DNA from: Rhodamnia argentea | Lineage: Eukaryota; Streptophyta; Magnoliopsida; Myrtales; Myrtaceae | Length of the DNA: 64,000 bases | Reading direction: 5' to 3' | Assembly: GCF_020921035.1 (NCBI RefSeq) | Contig: NC_063155.1 | Location: 19,549,311-19,613,310, forward strand | Part shown: piece after piece, positions 10,159-21,672 of the stretch | Layout: each line of letters begins with the position of its first letter | Position numbering within the stretch: the first letter of the stretch is position 1 | Notes under the pieces: generated by a model | Database searches by the model: none | Told to the model about the DNA's origin: nothing | Seen by the model: the letters and a program-made list of their open reading frames with translations, nothing else | Made by a program: the position numbers and the translations under genes

Positions 10159-13112
10159 TAGACGCGGCCGGTTCCGGTTCGGGAACCGGCGGTTCCGGTT
10201 CCACGAAAAGGTGGAACCGGAACCGGCCGTGAAAAATGGCGGTTCCGGGCCGGTTCCGGTTCCGCTTCGGAACCGCCGGTTCATTCCGATTCATTTTTAA
10301 TAATAATTTTTAAAATAATAAATAATAAAATAAATATAATAAATTATAAATTATAAAATACAATTAAATTGTACATTGTAATAAAATATGGGAAAAAAAA
10401 AAGAAGGAATGGGCTTGAACTTAATGAATTATCATTAAGCGACCTACATATCTTCTTGGGGATAGAAGAATCAAAGCCCATGTAGTTCTTTTTACCTTTG
10501 AGAACCCCAACTTACCTCATCGTCAATCGTCGCTACCCGTTGTGGTACCCGTGGCGGTGGTATCTCCAACATCATCGCTAAAAAATTCGTGTTCACGATC
10601 TAACTCTTGGTGTCGATATTTCGCCCTCGTCCAATCGCCGACACAAGCTTGAGCTTCCACAGAGTCCGGGCTTAATCTTGAACGGCGAGAGTCCAAAATT
10701 AATCCTCCGAACTAAATGCTTGTTCAACCGCAACCGTTGAAGAAGGGGTTGCTAATATTTGACGAGCGATGAGGGCGAGAACTGGATACTCGATTTGGTG
10801 ACTCTTCCACCACTTCAGGATTTCGAAATCTGTACTATGTTCTGCATCACGAAACTCAAATTGAGTGGTTAAATATTTTTCTAATTCAGAAATATTACCT
10901 GTTGCCCCTTTTTTTTTTTTTTTGCCTACTTTTAAGCATATTATACCCTCTACTAAGTGAACTACCACCTTCGCTACGTGAGGCAAGAGATTGTAAAGAT
11001 CCGTAATCACTTAAACCATATCTACTACAAAATTCTCCATATAATGCTACTATAGATTCTTTAACATGTCCTAATATATTTAAAATATCTATTGAATCAT
11101 CCAAATGTAAACAATCATGATAACACACATTCAAATAATCTTGTAAACCGTCTAATTTAATACGTGGATAAAAAACAATACCAACTAAATAGACAAGAGG
11201 AATTTGCAAATAATAATGCAACCATTTTTTTCGCATTACTAAAATAGTTTGACCTAATTCGGTATCTTTTTCATATTCACTAAAAACACTACTAATATTA
11301 ACACACTCTATTAAAAATAAATGCGTTGTAGGATAATAAATACCAGATAAAGTCTTAGTAGCATCATTAAAAATTTTCAAAATATCTAAAATTTTCTTGC
11401 AAACGTCCCAATGTTGAGGAAGTAAAGTAATTTCGGGAATATTTTGTGAAATAAACATACATAATAAATCTTTATATTCAAAAGTTTGCCGAAGCAACTC
11501 GTACGTAGAATTCCAACGAGTCGGAATATCTTTTGGAAATCTTCTTGGCCTTCTCCCATTTTGTTTACAAAATTTTCCCCATGATTTCATACATTGGGGA
11601 CGACTCCATAAAAATTTAATTGCACTTTTTATTGGGGCGAGAGAAGTGTCAAGAGTTCGTAAACCATTTTGTACACATAAATTTAAAACATGACAAGCAC
11701 ATCTAATGTGAAAAAATTGTCCGCCAAAAGTGGGTTTGCAAATATTTTCTAATTCGGGAATAGAAGCGGTATTTGCGGCGGCATTATCAAAACCAATTGA
11801 AAATACTTTATTTATTAAATTATATTCTTCTAAAACTTGCCTAATTATTCTATAAATATTATGAGCCGAATGGCTTTCATCAAAAACTCGGAATGCAATA
11901 AGTCTTTTTTGAATTATCCAATTGTCATCTATCCAATGACACGTGACACCCATATAACAATGAATTTGCCAAGGATCACTCCAAATATCGCTACCTATAT
12001 GCACACGTCCATTGAATTCCGCAAAAAATTTTGCTAAAGATTTTTTTCCTTTTTTATAAAGATGAAAAACTTCGCGTTTAAGAGTATTTTTTGAAATAGT
12101 TGGCGCTATGGGAACCAACGCAAGTATTTATCAAATATTTCATATTAAAATTTTCACCAGTATTAAACGGAGCATGATCAAGGGCAACATATTCACCTAA
12201 TGTTTGTTTATAAAGTGCTTCGGTGAAACGAAATAAAGGATGAGGCTTAGAAGTGGCGTACCCGGAAATTTGTTGTTGCGTATTGTCGATCCCCGCTTGC
12301 GTTGGATGTTTTTTCGTCAAATGCCGACGGAATGTTCCGTAGCCGTCTCCTTTCGTGAATTTATAAGTTTGCGAACAATATTTACATTTTACATTATACT
12401 TACCTTCGACTTCATCACGTACCTTGTCGAAGTGTAGCCACAAGTCCGATGTATTATCTCGGCCCTTCCGTTCCGGCTCATTTGCCGTTGACGTTTCTTC
12501 GACACCAGTGGGAGGATGAAGACTTTCTTGTATTGGGATGTGCTCGACGTTCGGAATCGGGACATAGTTGATATTATCGTCGTCGTCTTCCCAACTTGCA
12601 TACTCACGAGGATCGTATTCATGAAAGGGATAGTCGGAATCTCCCATAGCCATCTTGCCCTTGTCGGCATTTCTGCTTCCACTTGCCATTTTTTGAGAGA
12701 ATTGATTGGGATTGAAAGAATTGGGAGAATTTGAGCGATTTGAGAGGATTTCAGAGAGAATTCGAGAGATTGTTCGGAGAATTTGTGACAAAAATGAAAG
12801 GGGAAGCATATGTATTTATAGGCAAGAATCATTTTTTTTTTAAAAAAATGAAAAGCAACGGCCAAATTGGCCGTTGCACAAAGCAACGGCCCAAAGCCGC
12901 CCGCGGGGGGAGGAGGCCCGGGGGAGAGCCCAACGGCTCTCTCGCCCCGGCCCACCCTTTTTTTTTTTTCGGAACCGGCCCGGAACCGGCGGTTCCGGGC
13001 CGGTTCCCACGCTTCCGGAACCGCCGGTTCCGGGCCGGTTCCCACGTTTCCGGAACCGTGGGCCCGGTCAATGGGCCGGTTCCGGGCCCACGGGCCCAAA
13101 TGGCACTCACTA
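10159..13112 (-). mobile_element. hAT transposon, full length but inactivated
   Basis: A 2,954-bp element flanked by a perfect 8-bp direct repeat, GGCACAGT (10151-10158 and 13113-13120), the target-site duplication length of hAT elements. It begins TAG and ends CTA. Beyond that the terminal inverted repeats are very degenerate. Both ends (about 10168-10285 and 12968-13085) carry dense subterminal repeats of GGAACCGG/CCGGTTCC in both orientations, the kind of array hAT transposases bind. The interior holds a minus-strand transposase gene with frameshifts. It lies about 1.8 kb upstream of the kinesin start codon. Confidence 0.9.
10523..12689 (-). pseudogene. hAT transposase (BED finger, hATC), frameshifted
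   Basis: The start is MASGSRNADKGK at 12689. An N-terminal BED zinc finger follows (CKYC ... RRHLTKKH, zinc ligands intact), then the RNase H-like catalytic region with SDIWSD, IGFDNAAAN and CACHVLNLC, then TRWNSTYELL, and finally the hAT dimerisation region (EYPVLALIARQIL, TPSSTVAVEQAFSS). I see three frame breaks: near 12,112-12,118 after the NTC residues, in the T-run at 10,910-10,923, and near 10,705 inside the SSxxRILDxRRSRL motif. Past the last break the frame runs on with DSRRSRLSPDSVEAQACV to a TGA at 10523-10525. The homopolymer break could be a sequencing error, but three breaks make a dead copy likely. It resembles the RICESLEEPER/DAYSLEEPER type of plant hAT proteins. Confidence 0.85.
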
Positions 13113-13120
13113 GGCACAGT

Positions 13121-14945
13121 AAAATCAGAGCCAAATGTATGGGAAAAGAGCTACAAACGAAAAAAAAAGTTATTTTTCTTTTCAATTTATTTTTGTTTAT
13201 CTTGATATAAAAGGAATTTTTTTTTGGGTCCAAATAAAAAAGGAGCTGACTGACCAATTTAAACAAGGGAAATTTCATAAGATGGGTAAAAGTAAAACTA
13301 TCATTTGCCCTTTTCAAAGTACAGGCCAAATACCAATGCGTATGGATTTTCGCTCAGTTTACAGTTCGCTATACAAATTTACTTAGGGGATCAATGTTAT
13401 CAAAGTCGCAAATACGTACGTGAAGAAGACAGTATTTTATGAGTATTACGTAAATATGGCAATGGTATATGCTTATCCGAGTGCAATTGTTTTTCCTCCA
13501 ACAAATAAATCACACCATATCGATCATCATCGGCCGTGTTAAATAAAACATATTTATTACGAACGACTATTAACAAGTGCTTTTCATTAGGTAACTGGAT
13601 AATATATATATTTTTTTGAACCTTCAAGGTATTAGCTTTTGTTTCTTGATAATGCATCGATATTCTGAAATTCTGTATTCACTAATTTCGTTTTTATATC
13701 TTAAGAAAATTTCGCTATTCCACGATTAAGTGTGTGTCACATTAATAACCGTATGCTCGTCGACGGACCTAATTTCTCATTTGATGAAGGAACAGATAGA
13801 TCAACACAAAATGAACTTGGTTAACGACGACTCTAAAGACACTTGTTAAAGCAATAAATTGAAAAAAAATTTAATAAGGTACTATATAGTTGAAACATCC
13901 CTTATCGATCAAACCTATCGGATGAGCATTTTAGAAAAAAGGTGTTCTCGAGCATGTTCAACCATTCCTGGAGAAGATGAAGAAAGTCCATCTCTCCGCA
14001 TTAAATACCACTTTTGCCCCTCAGATCCTCACGCTCCTGCCGTCTGCAGAAAGCGGACTTTTATTACAGTTGTGTGAAGTCCTTTAGATCTGGACCAGCC
14101 AAAAGATTCTTAAGTTCATTTCCTCCCTTTCAAAAGCATTCGTGGTTCTGTTTATTCGGCCCTTCTCTTGTCTCAGTGACCCTGAATTGCTGCCGTACAT
14201 CGCAGTCCGGCCTCTTAATCCGAGCATTTAACAGTTGCTCAATCATTGAAAGTGACTCGCAACCCACTTCGTTTAAGCCCCCATCTAGGCGCCTCTGGCT
14301 TCTGTGCTATTTTCTGGGGCTTCTTGAAAACAGAGCTCTGTTCGTTTGACTTCTCGGGTCTCCAGCTTCTTCCGCAAATTTTTTTTAGCCATTTTACAGC
14401 CTAAATCTGAGCCTGATCTCAGCTTCTCCTCCACTTTCTCAAACTGGGTTTCTGTGGAAAAAACTTCCCTTTCTGAGAAACACTTGAAATTTGCAGTGTG
14501 GACTAGCTTGAATCGTACTTCATCAGTGACTTTTGCCTTTTAGCTTTTCTTTTCTATTTTTTGTTTCATTTTTTACTCTAATGGGTGTGAATGTTGTAGT
14601 TTCTTGAAATGGGTCAGCTCTGATTGCTTCTGTTATATGATGACCTTCAATTCTTGGTAAGGATGAACAGATCTCATAGCTCATTTATCGTCTTTCAGCG
14701 TGTCTGCACTGTTTTCAGAAACAAGTAGACTTCAAGATCTCTCTGTCCTTTCTTGTATTAAATGCACTTGGTTTTATCTCCAATCACATCGATTTAGACT
14801 TTAAACTCATTTAGATCCATTGTAAGACTCCCTTTTTAATGTTTCCAAGTCCTAATTTTGTTATTTTTTTCTTCTCTAAAGAAGTATTCCTTACGTATAC
14901 AGTGGTGACTTGCTCAGTCAGTCTCCTACTTTAATTGACTGAAGA
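13121..14945 (+). other. Upstream region of the kinesin gene
   Basis: No open frame here is convincing. The last kilobase (about 13.9-14.9 kb) is less AT-rich and pyrimidine-rich, consistent with a promoter and a 5' leader, possibly with a leader intron. An in-frame TGA at 14940-14942 directly precedes the kinesin ATG. I could not locate a transcription start or TATA box with confidence. Confidence 0.35.
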
Positions 14946-17812
14946 ATGCTCATCTCTAGTGGGAAAGAAGAGCATGCGTCTCTGCCTGTGGATGATTTGA
15001 GACCGCCCTTGAAACCACCCCCAATGGGACTAAACTCGGATTCCTTAGATGGGTATCCGCCAGCTACTGAATCGTCCGATTCGCCACCTCTGATCCATGG
15101 ATACACAGATGTCACCGTCGTCCCGGAGCATGAAAAGCACGAGCTCGAGCAAACGATCTCGAATCTTGAAGGTATTGTGATGCTATTGTAAACCTTTTCA
15201 TTTTGATTGTGCACAATTTACTAAAGGGTCGGTCTTAATGAACTGAAGGCTTTGTGTCCTGAACTTGATTGTGTAGGAGAGATTCTGCAATTGCGGCAGA
15301 AGCAGAAATTGTTGGATGAGAAGCGGAGAGAGGCGTTGAATAACATAATAGATATTAAAGGTGATGACTTTTGGTGCTTCATTGCATTTTTCTATTACTG
15401 CTTCTCTTGAATAAATGCTATGCCAATATGTCTGTTTGACAAAAAATCTTTTGAGATTGAAAACTCAATCGATAAAAAAATGCGATTTTTCAGGAAGTAT
15501 TCGAGTGTTTTGTCGTGTCCGGCCATTCCTTCCGAGAAACAGAAGAAAGAACATAAATCCCATTTCGACCGGTTTGGATAAAATGGTGGTGAAATTGTCT
15601 GGAGGGGCCAAGGAATTCGAGTTTGATAAGCTGTTCCAGCAAGAATCTAGCCAAGGTTAGTGTTGTCTGTCAGAGGCTTGTTTCTTGTATGGAGTCTTCT
15701 TTTATTTCGGTTCTTCTGTAAGAGATCTATCCTGCTTAAAAACTCTGCAGAAGACATTTTCGCGGAGGTAGAACCGATTCTCACATCTGCGCTCGATGGG
15801 CACAACGTGTGCGTGTTAGCTTATGGACAAACCGGTACTGGCAAGACGTACACAATGGTCAGCGACCTAAATTTCTTGTTTCAGCAATCGCAACTATTCA
15901 GTAACTCCACTGTTAAAAGAAAACAGAAGTAAATGAGGAACATTGGTATCTTCTTCAGGACGGAGTAAATGATAAGCCGGGAATTGTCCCTCGAGCTCTC
16001 GAGAAGCTTTTCAGCCATGCCTCTAGGGACAAATCATCTTCTCTAACATTTTCCATGAGCATGTTGGAGGTATACATGGGGAATCTAAGAGATCTGCTAG
16101 CTCCAAAACCGATCTGCAGGGCGTATGAAACTTCAGCTCGCTGGTAATTATATCACGAACTTCTCGAGCAATTCAGAGCAGTTAGATAACCATGAGGATT
16201 GATCACTGTAATTATGTCCACAACAGTAACCTCAGCATTCAGACGGATCTGAAGGGTCTGGTTGAAGTCGAGGGCCTCATGGAAGTTCAAATCCCCGATT
16301 TGGGGAAGGCAAAGTGGTGGTACAACAAGGGCAGACGGTCTCGATCTACTTCGTGGACTAATGTGAATGAGACTTCTAGCAGATCACACTGGTGGGTTCG
16401 ACTTCTAACCCAAGCTTACCAAAATTGTGTATGATTACTTATTTTTGGAAGCTCACATTACCTGTTTAGCTTTATGTATCTAGCTTAACAAGAATTTCCA
16501 TCGTCCGCAAATGGGATTCTGATGCCAAAACAGAATCGAGCAAGCTGTGGATGGTCGATCTTGGAGGGAGTGAGAGGTTGCTGAAAACAGGAGCCATTGG
16601 ACAAACACTTGACGAGGGACGGGCCATAAATCTGTCCCTTTCGGCTTTAGGTGATGTTATTGCAGCTCTCAGGAGGAAGAGAGGTCATGTGCCTTACAGG
16701 TAAGTTTGACATGGTGCATATTTTAACTTCTCGTCGCCATAAATTGATCTAACCGTCAAAATCTCTGGTACTGTATTGAATGGTTCGGTTCCTTCCTCCC
16801 TGTGAATGTGTTTCCAACTTCTTTATCTCGTTCTCTTCGCATGCAGGAATAGCAAGTTGACACAAATCCTCAAGGATTCTCTAGGTAAGCGTTTAAGTAG
16901 ATTCTTCAAAATTATGAATCTATCGAATCACCTATGCTAAATAGAGGAATCACTGCAGGCGATGGGTCGAAGGTCTTGATGCTTGCCCATGTTAGTCCTT
17001 GTGAAGAAGATGTTGCCGAGACTGTTTGTTCCTTGAGTTTCGCCACGAGAGCAAGAGCAGTCGAGTCCATTAGAGAAATACCCGAGGTACGGTCATCTGA
17101 ATACATCTTGCCCCACATTGGCGAGGATTCCATATCTTCATAAACATCCTCGCCGGTGAATGCAAGATAAGCATTAGGCGTGCTGAAATGAAGCGCTTTT
17201 GTGTAGGACTTGAAGAAGCTGAGGGAGAAAAAGTTGGCAGATCTTGAAAAGCATATGAAAGAAGCCGAGAAAGAGTCTCAGATCGTCACAGATCAGTTGC
17301 TCAAAGCCGAATTTCTTCTAAGTGAGAACAAAAAGCTCTTCTCATCCACATACGATCTTGTTGAAGATGTCGAGAAAACCACGAGCCCCAAGGATTTAGA
17401 GGAAGTGCTTGGAACTCCGCCGACATCTGTTAAAGTCATTAAGCCAACAATATCCAATTCTCTGCCTCGGTTCATGACCTCGACGGTGGCGAGCCGCCAG
17501 AGGCAAAGCGCTTCAGAAAGAGACATTGTTGGGAGAACAAAAAGCTGGAGATCGGCGACGAGAAGCTCGATCCAGTTTTCACATTCTCAGTCATTCGGCT
17601 ATTCAGATCCGCACTTGAAAGCAATGTTGGAAAAGTCAACCAAAAAATCGCGGTACGCAGAACCAAAGGGTCTCCCGACCGAGAGTCCTAAATGCATTGG
17701 CTCGGATTCCAAACCCACTTCCTTGCTGCGAAGCAAGATGGTGACTTCTTCAGACCCGAACGTGAGAGCCACACTTGCCCGTCACAGAAGGAGGATGTCG
17801 AATCTGATCTGA
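14946..17812 (+). CDS. Kinesin-14 family motor protein (KIN-14), internal motor
   Basis: ATP-driven microtubule motor, 638 residues, ten exons: 14946-15171, 15277-15360, 15494-15655, 15751-15857, 15959-16143, 16227-16391, 16484-16699, 16847-16884, 16959-17086, 17207-17812. The start is fixed by an in-frame TGA two codons upstream. A short neck ([19 protein letters not shown]) directly precedes [12 protein letters not shown] at about residue 104, the kinesin-14 arrangement expected for minus-end motors. P-loop GQTGTGKT lies at 183-190, switch I NETSSRSH at 302-309 and switch II DLGGSE at 335-340 (usually DLAGSE). The motor ends near 437 and is followed by a coiled coil (to about 480) and a basic Ser-rich tail. 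It lacks the long N-terminal stalk and the calponin domain of other kinesin-14s. It resembles the short Arabidopsis KIN-14 members with the [12 protein letters not shown] motif; the exact subgroup is uncertain. Confidence 0.93.
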
Positions 17813-19028
17813 AGCAACCAGCATTGCGGTTGCTGATCGTTTGGGGGTGATCTGTGTAGGCTTCTTGGTGATCTCGGTGTGTGTACGTGTGTGTTTTTAC
17901 TAGTTCATACTTACTAGTGTGTAGTGTGAGAGGTGTCTATAGGAGTGAGCATTTACATATAAGTGTTGTTTCGCTTAGATAAGGAGTGGGGATCGCTTCA
18001 TTATTTGTTCATGTGATCCTCGAGACCGTGCCGTTTCAGATGTGAGACCGGCGGAGCAATCGTGGTCTCTCATCTTTCTAACCCGTTTAGCCGCTCGACG
18101 TGGTTCGGGCTTGTACTGTCATGACACTGTCAAAAAAATGTATGGAAACGTTCATTTGCCGAGTTCAATGTGAGATGTGATTTTAACTGCACAGATGTGA
18201 GCTGAACTTGGCCACTGGCTTCTTTGATCTGTCTCTCGGAGTCTCTCCTTGAGTTCGTGTTTGCAAACTAAAAAAATTTCGGAGCTTGAGCAGTGGCGGG
18301 TAAATATTGACATTACTCCACTAATTGGTTGCCACGTGCACACACTAGGCCCCACTCTTCAAGAAAAGAAAATGCTGGGTTCAGAGGTTAATACCGCAAA
18401 AATCTTCAAACTAGTATACTTATGACAAATTTATTTTAAATTATTTTTTTACAGTAAAAATCTCGAACTGCTATAGCTATAATAAAATTTACATTAAATT
18501 ATTTTCTTATCATGAAAAATCTTAAAATAATACATCTATGATAAATTCATTCGAAACTGATACCCTTGTGATAAATTTATTCTCCATTAATTTCTGTTAA
18601 ATTTTACCATTAAATTAATAAGTTAGAGCACACGTAACACTTGACGGATGTACTTAGTTAAGGGTTTTTGCTATTTGCTTGTCACATGTGCATTAATTTG
18701 TGTTTTTCCTGATATTAAATTTTACGGAAATTAACGGAGAGTAAATTTATCATCAGTATATTAATTTGGGATAAATTTATCATCGATATATCAATTTAAA
18801 TTTTGTTATGATAGAAAAAATAATTTATGATAATTTTATTACAAATGTATCGATTTCAGATTTTGTGTTACTAACCCTTAATTTAGCTGATACAAGTAGA
18901 GATTAGCTAAGCCTGGTAGCATCTTCAACCTTGGGGATTTCGGGTAATTCGCCGTCGTCTGTTTTCTCACAGAAAAACCCCAAAGCTTAAACCTATAGAG
19001 AGAGAGAGAGAGAAACGCAGAGAGGACC
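17813..19028. other. Intergenic: kinesin 3' region and a foldback repeat
   Basis: 17.8-18.0 kb is probably the kinesin 3' untranslated region. The centre is the foldback repeat at 18386-18877. The last 100 bases before 19029 form the leader of the SEC-C gene, with a (GA)n run at about 19000-19013. Confidence 0.5.
18386..18877. repeat. Foldback non-coding element, family 1
   Basis: 492 bp. The left end GGTTAATACCGCAAAAATC pairs with the right end, which reads GGGTTAGTAACACAAAATC on the other strand. Both arms are built from degenerate units 'tatacttatgacaaattta' and 'aaaaatct-aaact', reversed in the right arm. The centre contains 'gttaaattttaccattaaat' and 'gacggatgtact'. AT-rich and non-coding. 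Related copies occur at 23061-23584 and 43687-44150. Confidence 0.65.
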
Positions 19029-21672
19029 ATGCGTTCGTTGCGAAGTGTAAGAGCGCTCTACGGGAGATCTCCTTCCTTCTCTCTCTCCAGTTCCAGCCAT
19101 CACGATGGGCATCTCTCGACTCTGCCGCAGTCGCGCTCGATCTCCTCCACGGCGCGGCTTCAGGATTCATGGATGGACAAGATCAAAGGAGTCTTCACCG
19201 GGAAGAAGACTTCTCCAGAAGAAGCCGAGGCCACCGCCGAATCGTTCACGCTTCTTCGTAAGGTCCTTCGCCATGGCAGGCCTTATTTGCGCATTTGAAT
19301 TCGGTTGAGTTTTGAGAGGCCTTTTTTTTTTTTCATTGCTAGTGTTTCGATAGTCGTCGTGGCAATGGTGGTGACGGTGGGAGTTTTTTGAAGGGTTTGC
19401 CGACAAGATGAAGGATGCGACGAGGTTGGGAACCTTCAAGAATTACATGGTCGGGCGAAGCAGTGAAGCGACATTTGTGGATGCTTTCAAGAAGCAGGAA
19501 GCGATTCTCCGGTATCTAGGAGGTTTGGACCCTTCTGGAGAGGTTGGTCTTGGTCACCATTTTTTTTTTTTTTTAGTACTTGAATTAATGGATGCTCTAA
19601 AGAGCCGAAATTTACATACATGGATACTTATATGTAGCAATGAAAGGATACACTCTTACTTGTGAGAAGATGATATCTGGGCAAATCATGTTCTTGGCAG
19701 TAGTTAGAGAGGGGAAGAAAGATCAGAAAAGCGTGAGGAGCTGGTGAGAAATGAAATTTGTGAATGGTTGATTTGTCTATTTTGGAGTTTCAGGCTTATG
19801 TACTTGTCCGTCTATGTAGTTTCTCGTTCAGTTTTAGGAAGAAAAGGTGAGAGTGGTTACTACAAACTGCGTCTTTCTTTATGTGTTAATGTAGATAACC
19901 ATCTGTACAGTATGGTTTGTGTGCGGAAAAATGCTTCGTATTGTGAAACTGAGTTTATAGTGTATGACCATTTGAGAATTTAAGACCATTTGAGAAAAAT
20001 GCGTCGTATTGTGCAATCCTGGAATGACTAACATGGATCCCATATGCGGAGTTCCAACGCCGTTCAAGATTTGCCATGTTTTTTCCATGCTACGTAGACT
20101 TTCATGTTTGTCATACGTTACCCTACATACAGATTCTTTGATCGCATTCCCCTATCACAACCTTTTCTTTTTTCTGTTAAAGAAATAATCAACACATCGA
20201 GAAAATTCACATACAATGAGATGCAAACACTTACTACCTCACCCCTGATATGACTTAGATGATGATTTTCAGCATCTCCAAACTAAACAAAAACAAGAAG
20301 CAGCAAAGAATTGCAACTGCACAATAGCCGATGTAGAGAATGCACTTGCAAAATTCACTTGGGCAAAGGAAGCAGAAAAGAAGCTGATCCAGATGAAGGA
20401 AGAAGGAAAACCAGTACCGAAGAGCCTTGCTGAGGTAAATGATTTTCTGTCCCTCAACATCTGTTATCGTCAGACCTTATATGCCTGATCACTACCTGCC
20501 CCTGCTTACTGAGAAGTACTGCTATGCTTACGATTTGGACTGTCTTTTTTACACTGAAACTGTAGAAAACTTGAACTTTGAGGTGAGCTTTGGAGGTCAG
20601 TTATCACGTATATGATGGCAAACAAATAACCAGAATTCTCTGGTTCTAGAGGTTGGTTATTTCGAATTGGGTACTATGGGCTCATTTAGTCTGTATCCCC
20701 GCAATTGTGAGTGTTTTGAGAGGGCTTCACCTAATATTCGTGGATATTCTATCGGTTTTTTTTTTGCAAACAACAAGAAAACTCAGTGGGTATGCCTTGA
20801 ACTGATTCATCATGGAGAGAGAGGATTAATGAGTTCCACATCGAGAATATTTGTTTTTGTAAGTAATACAAATTTTCATGATTGCACCATCTTTATAGTT
20901 ATACCTTTTAAACTTTTTTGGGGGGCAACTTAAACAATGACAGATCTTTCGAGCCAACATAGTCTACTATTCGCGTGTATCTATTGATTTTTAAGTGGAA
21001 AAAAAGGAGGGGATATTCTGCTGCAAAAATTTTCGCTACCTTTTTTCATTTGAATTATACGGACTCTTTCCTTCCTTTTTTACTTTGGCTGTTTACCTTA
21101 AGCAGGGTTTCTGAGAAATGGCATGACTGTGGGTTCTGTATTGCAGGTTCAAAAACTAATGGGGTCAACACCATTAGATATAGCTAGGTCTAATCTGGCT
21201 AAGAGTGGACAGATAAGCCGGAATGCAATGTGCCCATGTGGTTCTAAGAAGAGATACAAAAGGTAATTTCGAATTTAAAGTAGGATTGCACTCGGTTTAT
21301 TTGTCTTGAATGGCTATATTTTCACATAACTCACTGAAATTTTGATTTCGTGAATGCACTCTGACTTGCACAGTTAAGTTTGCTCGGAGTTACCACGTGT
21401 TAGATTTATATACTAAAATCTGTTTTCCTGCCAAAATTGGTGCTATTACATGGAAAACTGTCTAAGTTCACTTTAAGTTGTATCATACTACTGAAGTTTG
21501 AGCTACTCGGACGTAAATTTCGAGTTACCCAGATATTGCTGCTCACCTTACTGAAAATTGGTTTTTTTCTTTTGGTGTGTCATACTTGGATAAGAAGAAT
21601 TGGAAGTTTGGTTTAACAATCTATATCCATCACCATGATGTATTTGAGTGTAGGTGTTGTGGAAAGGATTGA
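19029..21672 (+). CDS. SEC-C zinc-motif protein with mitochondrial-type leader
   Basis: 224 residues in five exons: 19029-19257, 19394-19542, 20273-20434, 21147-21262, 21654-21672; the phases join exactly. The first ~45 residues are rich in Arg and Ser (MRSLRSVRALYGRS ... RSISSTARLQ), with almost no acidic residues before position 26, so a mitochondrial targeting peptide is likely. The middle is helical and Lys/Glu-rich (ADKMKDATRLGTF, DAFKKQEAILRYLGGL, EAEKKLIQMKEEGK). The protein ends in CPCGSKKRYKRCCGKD, a complete SEC-C motif (Cys209, Cys211, Cys220, Cys221), the zinc module best known from the bacterial SecA C-terminus. The final Cys pair is encoded on a 19-bp last exon. Biochemical role unknown. 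It is not SecA: there is no ATPase domain. Confidence 0.85.

Noticed and set aside
12389-13329. Several Pro/Arg/Gly-rich frames at the right end of the hAT element
   Set aside because: They are produced by the GGAACCGG subterminal repeats and adjacent GC-rich sequence; the same peptide repeats appear in all frames.
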